Below, piece after piece: positions 1 through 12,060 of a stretch of DNA of 64,000 nt (within the stretch, counting starts at the first letter, position 1; every line of letters starts with the position of its first letter). The position numbers were made by a program, and so were the translations under genes. This stretch comes from Nymphaea colorata (lineage: Eukaryota; Streptophyta; Magnoliopsida; Nymphaeales; Nymphaeaceae): the NCBI RefSeq assembly GCF_008831285.2, contig NC_045140.1:15932370-15996369 (forward strand), written 5' to 3'. The notes below the pieces were generated by a model. The model ran no database searches and had not been told where the DNA came from. It saw only the letters and a program-made list of their open reading frames with translations.

Positions 1-137
1 CCTTAAGTAATGAATACTGTAGTGACCATTTGAGCTGTAGCCCTCACATAATCACGAAGAACTTCCAAAACAGCATATGGCTTTTGAGATGTAGCTGCAT
101 TGTCTAAACACACCAAGCTGGAACCATTTACCTCATA
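1..137 (-). pseudogene. SufS/NFS2-type cysteine desulfurase fragment
   Basis: Read on the - strand, this stretch gives E-V-N-G-S-S-L-V-C, then LDNAATSQKP, then A-V-L-x-V-L-R-D-Y. LDNAATSQKP is the N-terminal signature of the SufS/NFS2 group of PLP-dependent cysteine desulfurases, which release sulfur from cysteine for Fe-S cluster assembly (in plants, in plastids). Just downstream the original frame hits a stop (near position 5), but another frame reads a relative of the family's S-N-V-H-R-G-I-H-Y-L motif, so at least one frameshift is present. The fragment runs off the left edge, so I cannot tell how much of the gene lies outside. No upstream plastid-targeting exon is visible to the right. 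Family identity is fairly sure; pseudogene status rests on the frameshift. Confidence 0.6.
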
Positions 138-2432
138 TAAAATTTATGTAGTCAGTCTCAAATCCAAAATGAGAAATCAAGCCTCCACCATGTAGAGGCC
201 TCTTGGAAATAAAAGACAACCAAAAGACAATTCAGGATCATGTCCAGTCACATGTAAATTAAAATAAAGGGACCACCCAAGCTAGAGGAATAAAAAAAAT
301 TCAAGCCTAGATTGATGACATAAAAATGCATGGATACGAACATGGGTGGAGCGAGAAATTAGTAAGGTGGGGAAAGAGGGAGGGGGCACAAACCAAAGGA
401 CTGAATGCCTCAACTGATCCTTTTATTAAAGAGCTATAACTACATAAAAGATTTTAACAGCAGCTACAATGAAACAAAGGATAAAGATCAAACAGATGAA
501 ATTTATACAACTCACAAAAACAAGATTAGGTGGACATATACCACTATGCAACTTCGATAGAACTTTTGAAAAATATCACCTAGAGTCAGCTTAATCACTT
601 GTCCCACCAAAGACAAAAGGAAATGATGGATAATTCATCATGCTCAGCATGGTTGAAGTAGGTTTGAGGGGTTTCATCTATTTCACATAAGGACTAACAA
701 TTTGGTAACGAAATGGTCAAACATTTTCAAGACTAAAGGGGATTGGTTAGTTATTGCTATGCCTAGGAATCCTGGAAACATACAAGAGACGTCAAGTTTT
801 TACATTGAATTTTGAAATAGTTCAAAAATAATTAATTCAACTCATAAACTTGAGTGCTCGTGTTGTGAAAATAATATAACCTTCATGTACCGTTAGTACC
901 ATACAAGCATTTGGTTTTATTTCGCATCAATGTTGTCGAATCTTTAAAAGGAATGTCCTTCAATTTCCAGAATATGAACAGAAAGGAACCATCCTCGACA
1001 TCTTAGATAATCAAAACAAGGAGCAGATATTGACCCCAAAATCGTACATCCACGAAAGATTGTCGCATTCAATTCTTGCGAGTTCAGCCTTCATGTCTTT
1101 CATCTCTTGGCAGGCACCTTTTGCTTTTTTCTTGTTTTTTCTTCATTTTTTTTCTTTTGCATTCAGCTTTTTGCCTTTCAATTTTTTTTCTTGTGCTTTT
1201 TTTTTTTTTTTTTTTGGGCCGACCTTCACCTTTGAGGGAATACCTCACCACCCCAAAGGCTACTACGAAGCTCCACCACTTTGGTAGTTATGTGTAGCTT
1301 TGTCACGTGTCCAACCCGCTTCACCTTACGGGTTTTCAACGAGTCAAAAGTTCATAAATCATTATCTTCGCGAAATAGACATAAATCACCTTTATGCCTA
1401 CCCGGTACTCTCGATTACTAACTCAGAGGAACGACTACACAAGCTCCGAGCCCATCTCTCAACTCTCATTTTACTACCTGCCAAGATCTTATAGAGCATT
1501 TTGGCTTCTCCCTCAATATATTTTCCTGCTAAATCCTTACAAATGCTTAATCGCCAGAGTCAATAGCATTTCCTAGTCTTGACTTTCTCAACTTCATAGG
1601 ATTTTTCTTCACTGCTCATATCCAGGATTTTTTCGATTTGCCTCTTCCATTGATGGACAACAAGAATTTGAAATTTCCACCTTCCACTTGGAAAGGTACT
1701 AAGAATAAAGCAAGGCACATCATGGTGTGAGAAAACACTTTAAAAATGTTTTTAAGCAAAACTGAAAAGTTCCTCTTTTACAAAAGTTCTTGACATCAAA
1801 TGGTATATCACCAGGAAAAAGGAACTGTACTCCCTAAATAGATGGGTGAATGTAAAACTTGGCTGGTTAAAAGAACGAATTTCACCAAATCTCCCATAAA
1901 AGTAGGGTCTTCTATACAAAAGATTGGTTTAAGGGTGAGGAGTTCCCATAAAAGTTGGGTATTCAACTGATTAAAAGTTTCACAAATGGTTTGGTTAGGT
2001 TCTTCTATCAAAAAACACTAAAAATTCAAAAAGAAGGATAAAACTTTAGTACGTAAAAAAAGAGGCATCGTCAGCTAAGGTCTCATTTTTATTATACAAA
2101 AATCCAATGCCGTAAACAACCCCAAGCATCATAACGTTGTTGTTTACGACCAGTTATGAACTTAAATCAAATTAGACATTGACCCACTAATCAGCTTACA
2201 TGTGAATAACCAAAGCTAATGCTTCTACAATCAACTCATTTTTTAGCATTGAAAAAGGGAAGAAGGAAACATCTCCAAGTCAAACTAATTATGTAGCTTT
2301 AAGTCCTGAACACTAGAAAACCAATTACACATGCAAATACATGAACAAAAACAAGGGTACTTACACAGATGTTTTTTGTTAATTTTACTATACTCTTTAG
2401 TATGCTTTCTTCAATGAGAGAAGAAACTACAA
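138..2432. other. AT-rich stretch, no supported gene
   Basis: I see no exon with recognisable homology. A T-rich stretch at 1117-1217 reads on the - strand as a Lys/Glu-rich coiled-coil-like peptide, possibly a worn retrotransposon gag, but this is not strong enough to call. Confidence 0.4.
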
Positions 2433-2762
2433 CTATACCAGCAATTGATGCCAGCATGACATCAAGATCCAAATCAAGGCCAAACATGAGCAAATATAAA
2501 AGCATGAAACGTATGGCAGAAGCATAGAGATGCTAGGGCTTTTTAAACGATATCCAAGTTTAATAGGAGCAGCACAGAAACATGGAACAAGTGATGACAG
2601 AACATATTCATAGAAATTTTGAGTTGGACATGCCTGGACTCGAGAAACATTTGTGGAGTTAGAAGTGCCTCCAAAAGAGTCCACATTGTCATCAGGACGG
2701 GGTCCACAAAATTGTGTGACATTGAACTGGTTGGCACTTGAACACAAAGGATTCCTTGTAGC
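2433..2762 (-). pseudogene. LRR-VIII-1 receptor-like kinase exon fragment (At1g06840-like)
   Basis: The - strand starts after a good acceptor (TTGCTCAG/G, 2763). It reads N-P-L-C-S-S-A-N-Q-F-N-V-T-Q-F-C-G-P, then A-C-P-T-Q-N-F-Y-E-Y, then P-C-F-C-A-A-P and Y-R-L-K-S-P-S. This order matches the juxtamembrane extracellular region of LRR subfamily VIII-1 receptor kinases, between the last leucine-rich repeats and the malectin-like part. After P-Y-V-S the match moves to another frame (G-L-D-L-D-L-D-V, then A-S-I-A), so a frameshift lies near 2510. No leucine-rich repeats, transmembrane segment or kinase domain were found nearby, so it is an isolated exon-sized relic. Family call is confident; function is lost. 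Confidence 0.7.
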
Positions 2763-4780
2763 CTGAGCAATTCAAACAAATGCAATCCAATAAGACATAT
2801 TGTATGCTAAATGTGAAATTTATCTAAATGAAGAACAAGAAAACTGATCCCGTAAATTGAAAAGTAAACACACTGTAATCAGCGCATTGTTGAATACACC
2901 AATTAGCTAGGCATTTAAACATGGTTTCAAATAATTCACTTGTAAAAGTAAAGTTGCATTTTTGGTTAGTATTAATTTTAATCAATCATCCTTTGTTACA
3001 TGCGATAAAAAGCTAGTAACTTTCTAATACTTTCCACATAGTTAACGACATCACAATTCTTATGGCATAGTTAGCAAGAAACGTGAAAGTTTATATTTTA
3101 GTTACTGTCATTTTAACGATAAAAAAAACGAATTTTAATGCTTCCTTCCAAGTAATTAACAAATTTTTAGAAATTATAAGAATTTTTGAAATTATGTTTC
3201 ACTGGCAAAATGTATTTGACATTAAATATTTGAAAAGTATAAAAACTCTGGGAAGTACGAAAAAGATCACAAAGCTAGTAAAACTTTCAAAACAGTTTAT
3301 AAGTGTCTAAAAAAGTTTCAAATTAGTAAATATGAGAAATATTTAACATTTAGAAAAGGTAAAGAGTCATAATCGAAACAATATAGTCTTTCCAAAAGAT
3401 GTGAAAAAGTGCAGCAATTTTGTAAAATTAGAAAAAAATGTTATTAAATTTTGCAAAATTTTAAATAGCACTTTTACCTAAAAAAACCAAAAAGAAAGTG
3501 GTAGATTTTCAAACTTTTTAATCAATGTTAAGAGTTTCGAAACAATGTTTGTAAAGTTTTAAAAAGATTTAAAGGTGTGCAACAACACATATTCAAAGGA
3601 AATGTCTTAAGAACTATCACAACAAAATCAATGAACATCACAAAGTCATGAACATGGCCTCCATAGAGCAACAACTTCAGCATAAAAAGAGGGTTTTCCC
3701 TACAACGTGCCTCTAGTATTTTGATTACATCTCACCATGATTAGGTCTGAATACGAAATGAGTCCAAGGTGGGCCAGCTTGACCTCAGCTGAGCTAGGCT
3801 CAAGTGCTCAACTCACGAAACCTTGACCTCGAGCTCAGCCTGAACTCAAGTCAAGCTCAATTCAATAAACTAGTCAATTTTATGTCAACTTCAGCTTGAC
3901 TCATTGAACTCATTTAAAGAAGATGCTCATTGTCCATTCAGCACAACAAAACCACTTGTTGCAGAAAGATCAACACAAAGATTATGTGAAGTCAGCGACA
4001 CAAAAAACCATGCAATTTCAACAGAATTTTTTTTAAATGCCACCATTCAGAATCAACTGGTGCTTTTCGAAAGAAATACCCAAAGTCAGGGTTATGCAGG
4101 TTGAAGATACTCGATGAGATAACGCGCCAGGTTTAATCTTCTATCCCAAATGGTTCGTCCTATTTTGAGACAGAGGAAACCATGGAATTCACACTTAAAC
4201 CCATCGACGGAGGATTCAACCAGGAATTGATTAAGTCATGACTCGCCATATTAATTTGGCGAATAAATTATAGGTACAATATGTGCGTTATATTGCTTAT
4301 AATATATTATAACATTGATATGCTACATATAACATGTGTAATAATGTACGTGTGTGTATAAAAGGGAAACTTAAAATGAAAATTTTAGTAATATGTTCCC
4401 TACAATGACATTATTAGTATGTCTGGTTTTCTGTAATATAGTGAATTTTGGTAATGTACTAATGAGTGTATGTGTGTGTGTGACTTTGTAGACATTGTCA
4501 TTACTTTGTATACATGAATGACTCCATTAAACTCTGGGACTAGGCTAACTTGGCCAAAACTATGCTGTCACGGCCAAAACTTGGATCACTCAGCCTGGTC
4601 ATTCGAAGCCAAGTCTTCCCATTTCCTGATTCTTCCATTTTATTGACCAGATTGGAGACTAAGCTAACAGGTCTTAGACAACTCAGTTGGTTCGATCAAG
4701 CTATTAAACATGCATAAAAAAATCAAGACAAAGGTAAATGACTATCCTGCACAATTAAAACAAGACAAGGAAGAGATAAC
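2763..4780. other. AT-rich intergenic DNA between gene fragments
   Basis: No gene recognised. Around 3770-3920 there is a run rich in AGCT/GAGCTC-type words (agctcaagtc, gagctcagcc), typical of degraded dispersed repeats. A short TG-rich tract lies near 4460-4480. Confidence 0.4.
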
Positions 4781-5043
4781 CTCATTCACTTGAACACAAT
4801 TTGTGATGCGCTTAGCTCTACCAGTGAACTGCAAAGTCCCCTTTGCTTCATCAACATGAACCTATATATAGATAATTGATTGCATGTAACTATGAGGTTT
4901 AATGGAATTGATTGAAAGAAAATACCTAGAAAAACCAGATTTAAGTTTGACCTCTTCATGTGCAACAGTACAGATAATCATTGCCACCAAGAGCAGCATG
5001 AAGAATTGCGGTGAGCTTGCTATCACGGTAAGGAATATGTCCT
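4781..5043 (-). pseudogene. Kinesin-7 motor fragment, C-terminal part of motor domain
   Basis: Two exon-like blocks lie on the - strand. Block 1 (about 5043-4951, after acceptor tttgcag) reads H-I-P-Y-R-D-S-K-L-T then L-G-G-N, the kinesin motif just before switch II output. Its continuation I-I-C-T-V-A-H-E-E is in another frame because bases are missing after G-G-N. Block 2 (4861-4781) sits between acceptor atatag and donor gttatc and reads V-H-V-D-E, K-G-T-L-Q-F, then R-A-K-R-I-T-N-C-V-Q-V-N-E, the end of the motor and neck start typical of plant kinesin-7. The microtubule motor function is lost through the deletion. The 5' half of the same motor is at 8535-8971. Confidence 0.75.
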
Positions 5044-5549
5044 CTGCAAAGATGATATACCAGTGAGAAATTAGAATCCTAATAATTATACTGCTAACAA
5101 TAAAAATTTAAGAGGACAAACGGCTACCTATGCCAGACCTTTGCCTAACACCACTATCACTAATTCTGTTGATAACATTTCCAATGGGCTATTCAGCTTT
5201 TATTTATGTATTTCCCTTCCTTCAAACGTATGCCACCAGCACCAGTCTTGGATCAGAAATCATAACTTATGCATAATGGTTTTGACACAGATGATGCTGG
5301 TGGCAGCAAGAATGATCCGATAAACGAAGAGAACAAACAGTCCCCCCTCTATTATTCCCCAAACCGTGCACTTAAACTTGAAAATAAGAGTGCTAAGCAA
5401 GCATAAAATTTGTGTATTTTTATATCAACAAATGAGGTTCCAGGTTTTGTCATGTATACATATCTCATGAAAGTGACAAGTTCTCACAAAAAGCCAAACA
5501 GAAGAAAGGGGAAAGTGGAAGAGTAACATTGCAAAGAACAAGTGAAGCT

Positions 5550-6726
5550 CAATCATAGCATTAATATTTGCAGTTCCATTGACTTTATACATATGAGAGT
5601 TTGAGCCAAAGCCTCCAACACAAGATACCTAAAAATGGTCAGAATAACATATCTCATCTCTCTTGAATAATGAAGGTGAAATCATTGCCAAAAAACACAT
5701 TATTCAAGTCTTCCAGGAACACAATAATAAAAAAAAAAACACTAGCAACTGGATGAAATACATCAGCAACCCTTTGAATTTTACTCATTCACTAACTTTT
5801 ATATGAGATGATCCAGAAACTCCAAAGACACAACTCAGCAGGTCTCATCTTCCATATATCAAATAACAGCTTTTTACCTGTGACTTATTTGTGCAGTCTA
5901 TAAATTTATGACTGATTAACAGTACAGCCTGCATAAATAGTTTGCCATCAAACAAATCTTAGCAGCTGGCATGCCGAAGGAAGTCCAACCTATTTTTATC
6001 TATGATAGTCATGCATACGCTGTTTAAAGTTTAAACATTAACCAGGTCTTCCTAGATACTGGATCAGGTTCTTATCTTGCAAACATAACAACTTTTTATC
6101 CACAGCTTGTGCGTACACTTTATAAATGGTTAACTAACTAATAATAAGGTACAGTGGTACACCACTCATTTTGCCGTTAAATAGTCTTAGCTGTACAATG
6201 TCATGAAGGACCGATCTCTTTTTTCATTCAAAAATGCTTTCTTACCTAAGTTGACCATAAATACCTTGTTTATTTAGCAATTGTGTCTTCCTAGAAACTA
6301 GCAATAAGATTCTGAAATTATATATAGCCTTTCTCAATACTCCATTTTCACCAGAAAGAACCATCAAATGTGGTATAAATAAATAGGCAGAAATTTTGAG
6401 AAAATACTTCCAAAAAGTAAACATTCTCAATAACAGTAAAAATTTCTTCAACCAAGGAAAGGAAGCAATGTTATCTTAAGTGACATCAATAAATGAATTT
6501 CAAATGAAGAATGATAAGTGTGGATTCACATACCACAGCAGTAACTCCATCAAAGGCATCCTTAAGTGAGTCGGGTACAAGCAGGTCTCCTGAGAAAAGG
6601 ATATCATTATACTTGGACCATAGTTGAAAGTTTGAAACATAGAGGATATGTATTAATTACCAACCTTTACCTTTGAACCATGTCATATTGTCTGCCCACG
6701 CACCACGTACAGATGTCTTTCCAGTC
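5550..6726 (-). pseudogene. Rossmann NAD(P)-binding protein fragment (At5g10730/At5g15910-like), three spliced exons
   Basis: Three - strand exons join in frame. Exon 6726-6671 (acceptor ctttag, donor gtaaag) reads G-K-T-S-V-R-G-A-W-A-D-N-M-T-W-F. Exon 6589-6534 (acceptor ctcag, donor gtatgt) reads G-D-L-L-V-P-D-S-L-K-D-A-F-D-G-V-T-A-V. Exon 5628 to about 5550 (acceptor tttttag) reads V-S-C-V-G-G-F-G-S-N-S, Y-K-V-N-G-T-A-N-I-N-A. This is the middle of a plant atypical short-chain dehydrogenase family (NDUFA9-like, mitochondrial type). The upstream exon with the G-x-x-G-x-x-G nucleotide loop and the downstream V-Y-V-S-A exons were not found, so it is a relic despite the clean frame. It lies between the two parts of a kinesin-7 fragment. 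Confidence 0.7.
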
Positions 6727-7470
6727 CTAAAGATAAAAAGTAAAAGACAAATCAAGCAGATAGAAAGATGCTTTTACACTGCACTTGCCATTAACCAAAT
6801 GCAACCAACCACTATATAGCAACTTTGTGTAAGATAATCCAAAACCTGGATTATATTGCAATAGAACATGGAATTTTTAGCATAATAGGTGATATTGCTA
6901 AAGCATATCCTAGCTCATGCAAAACATTATGGGAAAGGGCTAAGGAGAGAGCTTCATAGAACAAATATTGTCCAGTCACTAGAATCTAAATTCTAAATAT
7001 CATCAAGGTCTCCATATTGTATCATATTGTGTACTTTTAAAACTCAACATGCAAGTTTAGAAACATCGAACTGCACCAATGGCCTCAGTAACCATATATG
7101 CCGACAGACGTATCATTGGCACATCCTTGGACCCGGCATTGGCTGGATATTGGCATCATTAGGATAAGAGAATATCCTAAATTGTCCAGTTAATATTCAA
7201 CTGCCAATTAGGGCATCACTTAAAAGGGCAATGGAATAGGTCCCCAATCTTTTATTTGCCAAGAAAGGACTTCAATAAACTGTTGTCCTAGTTAAGCATA
7301 CTTCAAAGTTTATCCTCCTAGATACTATGATTATGTGATCTATTAATAGGCTTGTGAATAATCGCTTTTACTTGCACATATGGAATTTGAAATTTACTTT
7401 AGGACCATTATGGGATTTCTCATATATTATTTTTTCTTCGATTTCTAAATATTTATGGATATATATATAC

Positions 7471-7478
<8 letters not shown>

Positions 7479-7510
<32 letters not shown>
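7479..7510. repeat. (GT)n microsatellite
   Basis: A run of about 16 GT units follows a short TA tract. It lies in a gene-poor stretch (6730-8530) in which nothing else was recognised. Confidence 0.9.
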
Positions 7511-7511
<1 letters not shown>

Positions 7512-8534
7512 TATATGTGGGGGTGGGGGGGATTATGTGTGGGTGTGTATTTATTTAGATAATCGTGTACGTATTGGCAAGATTGCCACAAGAAGAATAC
7601 AGAAAAATAACAAAATATCCTAGGGAAATTTTATAACAAAATATACTTGAACATATTATTCATATAGGTTTTGATTTTCACTAAGAGATATTCCACAGAC
7701 GAATCTAAACCAGAACAAAAAGAGGGAGGTCTAGTTGAAGTACCCTTAATGACACCATGGCCTGGCAATCTAGCATAAATAGTTCTCTGGAAATAAGAAT
7801 ATTTAAGGACTTAGTGGTTTCAATATATGCGAATCTGAGAGTCTATGCACCTACATGTGTGTGTGTCCTATAATACATACAATAGTGAATAGACAATATA
7901 TATGGCGTATACACTTGAATTTGTAATATTATTTTGTTAATATGTAAACAAATAGGGCAAAAAAAAAATGAGCACCACTCCTGGATAACTAGTGACTTAA
8001 ACTAAACCAGCCAAATCTACCAAATTCTGTAAAAAAGAAAAAGGTTTGTATTTTAAACATCCAATGTACTCAAAAACAAAAAAGAAATACTAAAAACTAT
8101 TATGATCCCATATGCCATCATAAGAAACATATAGAAGATAGTTTCCAGAAGTGGGCTAGATCAGAAACCAAAACAGAGACACGGACAACATCTTCAGTTG
8201 ACCATATCACCAAATGCCGCAGATTCTTGCCCTGAGCTTTCTATAACCTAAATTGAATCTCAACATTAACCTCCATTAAGAAAAGCGTGGAAAGAGCTAA
8301 TCATGAACCTCCACGTAACTATGAGCTAATCTCAACATTAACCTAGATTGTTGATTTTTTCATTATAAACCTCCACGTATGAAACCCGAATTCTAAACTC
8401 ACCATCTGTTGTCTAGTTTCAGAAATACAAGCAAACATCAGAAGAGAGACACCAGTCTACCATTTTAAAGGTTGGTCTTCACAGCATTCTAGCAGTTATT
8501 CGTGTGAAAAAACAACATGACTACCAACTGAATA

Positions 8535-8971
8535 TGCCGAAAGACTTTCTTGGACAGCCAGATGGATAACTCCTGGATTGTTTGAAGAACCTTACCTTGT
8601 GAAAGTTTTCCCATTGCTGGTCTGCCCATAAGCGAAAAGAGTTCCTGCAAGAATTGGGTACCACTTTTTAGAACAGTCAAACAACGAAGCTCTCAGGCAT
8701 GAGACTTCCTAAATAACCAAAACTAGTGTCGTTTGCGCTCGCAGCAGTTCAAACAATGATTTAGATCACAACGATGTTACAAAGGAAACGCGGATGTGAA
8801 CATGACCAAAATCGTCCAATCCTTGAAAATACTAAAAGAACAAAAACTAATTCAAGAGGTACCATTGAATCCCTTGACTGCCGGTTGGTTGACATCCTCA
8901 AGTTCGTGCAAGTCTCGTCGAACACGTGATCTGCACAGTCGGACCAAGAGCCCCGCTCAACGCTTTTTGCA
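8535..8971 (-). pseudogene. Kinesin-7 motor fragment, N-terminal part with P-loop
   Basis: The - strand exon 8971-8863 reads D-H-V-F-D-E-T-C-T-N and, after a frame change, A-V-K-G-F-N-G, ending at donor gtacct. The next exon starts at 8644 (acceptor ttgcag) and completes the codon to give G-T-L-F-A-Y-G-Q-T-S-N-G-K-T-F-T, the kinesin P-loop. Immediately after it come a stop (TAA) and, without a clear intron, N-N-P-G-V-I-H-L-A-V-Q, then a one-base shift and V-F-R-H-I-Q. These are consecutive kinesin-7 motor motifs. One stop and two frameshifts make it a pseudogene. The missing middle of the motor is replaced by about 3.5 kb holding the Rossmann-family exons, and the motor's end is at 4781-5043. 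Confidence 0.78.
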
Positions 8972-9690
8972 CTGTAAGAGGGAACCGCAGAGAAGAAAAG
9001 AACCTGCAGGACGGGAGGGCAAAAGGAGTTTACCGAAAGCGAAGGAGACGCCTGAAATGGGACCAGAACAGTGCGATCGTTAAACGTACTTGTAAGGTTC
9101 TGTACAATCTAAGAAAAAGATTGACCGATCGATCGATCACTAAGTGTTGAAATCGCGAACAATGAGGGACGGTGAACTCTCTCTGGAAACCTCCCTATTG
9201 CCCTCGATCTCCGAACGCTCTTCTGTTTGTCGGCTTTCGATGGATCGATAGATCGACGAGCGAGGGCCAAGGCCGATCGAACTCTTCTCGACTTCGTTCC
9301 TCTGTCTCTCGACCTTTTAGATGCCCCCTTCCCTTCCAAGCAGTGGACCTAGCGATCGAGCAGCATTGTTCTTGTGGGTCAAAAAATACCCTAATGAGAA
9401 CAGAAAAAACAGAAAGAGCTAATGGAGAAGGGAGGAAACGTAGTCTTACTCTGCCACCAGAGGCAAGTGGAGAATCTGGTCCAGCGGGAGGATGATGGAT
9501 AGGAGCTGCTGCTTGCAATTCCTAATGATGAACTGCGGCAACCCACGCCCGCAGTCTGCATCCTCCTTCCATCGTCGGCGCCATCGAGGATCCAGCCTCG
9601 CTGCCCGAGAGAGAGAGAGGGTGCTTTCCCTCCCTAGAACTCGGCGGGAAAAGGGAAAGCCTTTCTCGAAACATAACGGTTGAGAAGTTG
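8972..9690. other. GC-richer stretch upstream of the kinesin fragment
   Basis: Base composition rises, with repeated gatcgatcgatc words and GA runs near 9609-9620. This could be the original promoter and first exon of the kinesin pseudogene, but no start codon with family homology could be found. The overlapping ORFs on both strands look like composition effects. Confidence 0.3.
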
Positions 9691-11992
9691 CGTTTCTTGA
9701 ATTTATAACTGAAGATTTAAAGGGTCGGCAAACACAAAATTCCCAAGCCGCAAATACAAAATGTTAAAAAAAAAAAAAAAAAAAATCATTGCCGCCTTAT
9801 TTTTCATTCATCCATTAATGAGTCACCGATAATTAGTATCAAAATATCAACGGATCAGATTTGAAGATGATGTATCTTTACACACTTGTTTAAATTCCAC
9901 TTCGAAATCAAACCTGAATGCATATATTATATTTGAGTCCAACTTTTAATTTCACAATTAAACCCGAGCTGGGATCCACTTTTAAATTCATAACCACATC
10001 TATTTAAAATGATGATATGCTCGGAGCTAGTTCCAAGTTATATTTAAAATTGAATCAAAAACCCATATTTTTCTGATCGAATGTATTTTTTTCTCTTATT
10101 CGGTAGATTTAAAGCAGTGTAGCCGGATATCAGATCCAAATTCAAATGTCGATCATAAGATTCGGGTCATTATTGTTTGGAATGACGCGTGAGCATATTC
10201 TAGTAATCCTTGTTGCTTAGATCATAATGTATGGGCTGATTCCCTCCATTTTTTATTTTTAAATCAATTTAAAATATTTTAAACTATTTTTTAATTTAAA
10301 CAAGAAGTTAGCCCATCTCGATCTATATTGGATTCCCATATTCAGAAATAATTTGAGAAAATTAATATGTTTGAATGGTGTTAATGTTCCTATGAAAAAT
10401 TAATTTTCTGACTAATTGATTTCCTAATGGACCCGCTTTTTTTACCTACATTTCACACTAAAAGCTAAAAACGACATGCAAATCAAGAATCTTTGTTCCG
10501 GAGAGTCGTAGTTTACTTTCTCAAACTTGCCAAAATGAGAGGAGTAATTTCTTTTTATAGGGATCGCATCTTTTCCCAACCATGGGTAATAAAAGTATGT
10601 TTTGTGGGTATGCCAAACTTTTAAAAAAATGGAATTGCATGTTATAATGCTCTATTCTGATTTTGTCTTATTATAGATCTCCTATAAATTAATCAGTATT
10701 ACCTTGAAAATGTTTTGGTTGTGTAACAAAGTACACCAAAGTCCGAACTTGAACTCTAGAGCTCCATTTGTGTTTGAGGGAATGTTCGATTACCAACTAT
10801 CTTAAAGTCACAAAAGATGGATCGTGGTGCATCAAGCTAAGGATCTGTTGGCTAAAAGTGATTATTTTATATTGGCATACTTAATGTAAGGTAGAAAAAG
10901 AAGAGTCTTATCTCAAATTCATTTATCTCACATCTAAATCATGGGGTTCCAATTAGATGTAAGTTTGATTTAACATGTTTCTGATTGGGGTTTCTTGAAT
11001 AATCCTAGTTTAAAGTTGTGTGTCAATTTCCTGAGGTGGACTTGATTTTGTAAAATGATATTTATACGGCAGCTGCCTCCAGTTGTGTGTCATCTTATAA
11101 ATTGTTGTTACATATATATTTGTGTGTGTTTGTGCGCGCTTGCTCATTTTTATAATCGAACAGCATAAGGAAGGTAAATCAAAAGAATTTTTGTTTTCAT
11201 TCTTTGCTAGATGGATGGTCATTGATATGTGAACACTTGCTAGATTGTGAACTCTTTTTATTGCCAAATTGACAAGGTGATATAAGGCGTCATTTGCAGG
11301 ACTGACTAAATGGGTAAGCTTGAAATGGAAGATAATTTCTATAAGTTGAACAATGTTTTCCGGTTTCTTTCCTTCTTTTCCCCATAGAAGAGTTGAGAAA
11401 GGTACAAAGCTTTATATTGTCACAAGAATTGGGTGCTTTTGTCAACTTCCCTCGCCGCCTATGTGACTCCACTTACTGCGGCTGATAACAAAAATCATTC
11501 GCGGTTAGATTAATGGCCCAAGTGTTGCAACTTGATATTGTTATTCGAGGGTGTATGGCAACAGTAAAACTATGTTTCATTGATTCAATGAACACATTAA
11601 AAAAGTATTTTACAAATTCTGCCTATTTTTTAGTGCAGGTGCGCACAGAATGATAATGTAAGAATAGTAATATAATGTCACTTTTTCCAAACAGCCTCCC
11701 AAGCGAGTAAACTTAGCTGCCAACCCAATAGACTTGATTAAAAGGTTACCATTTAACTTGAAAGAGGAAGATCGATAGGTCAATATCCAATGGCGCATCT
11801 TTTAGCATGACCATGGATCTATCGAGCAGCGAAACTGATGGGAAAGGAAAAAACCAAAGTGAAATTAAGATAACATCCAAGGTGATGTAAGGTTTTGGCA
11901 TGATATGTTTTAAAACTTTAAACCTGTTATCGTTAACAAGAATGTCAGAGGACATCTATATGAAAGGTGTGCGGACTACCATGTGCTTTTGC
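9691..11992. other. AT-rich intergenic DNA, no supported gene
   Basis: Contains a poly-A tract at 9764-9785 and repeated wording of the type gatccaaattcaaat (for example 10130-10150), which resembles the degenerate repeats near 37.1-37.8 kb. No coding homology was recognised. Confidence 0.4.
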
Positions 11993-12060
11993 TGTCGAGC
12001 AGAAATTAGACGACATGTCGGCCAAAAGAACGGCGTCCCCGGGTTTGCAAGACTGATATT
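11993..12060 (-). pseudogene. Possible phosphoserine aminotransferase scrap
   Basis: The - strand reads G-D-A-V-L-L-A-D-M-S-S-N-F-C-S. The core L-V-A-D-M-S-S-N-F is characteristic of phosphoserine aminotransferase (serine biosynthesis, PLP enzyme), where it precedes the lysine-bearing Y-A-G-A-Q-K-N segment. That segment does not follow here, and flanking residues do not match. It could be a very short captured fragment or chance. Confidence 0.3.
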
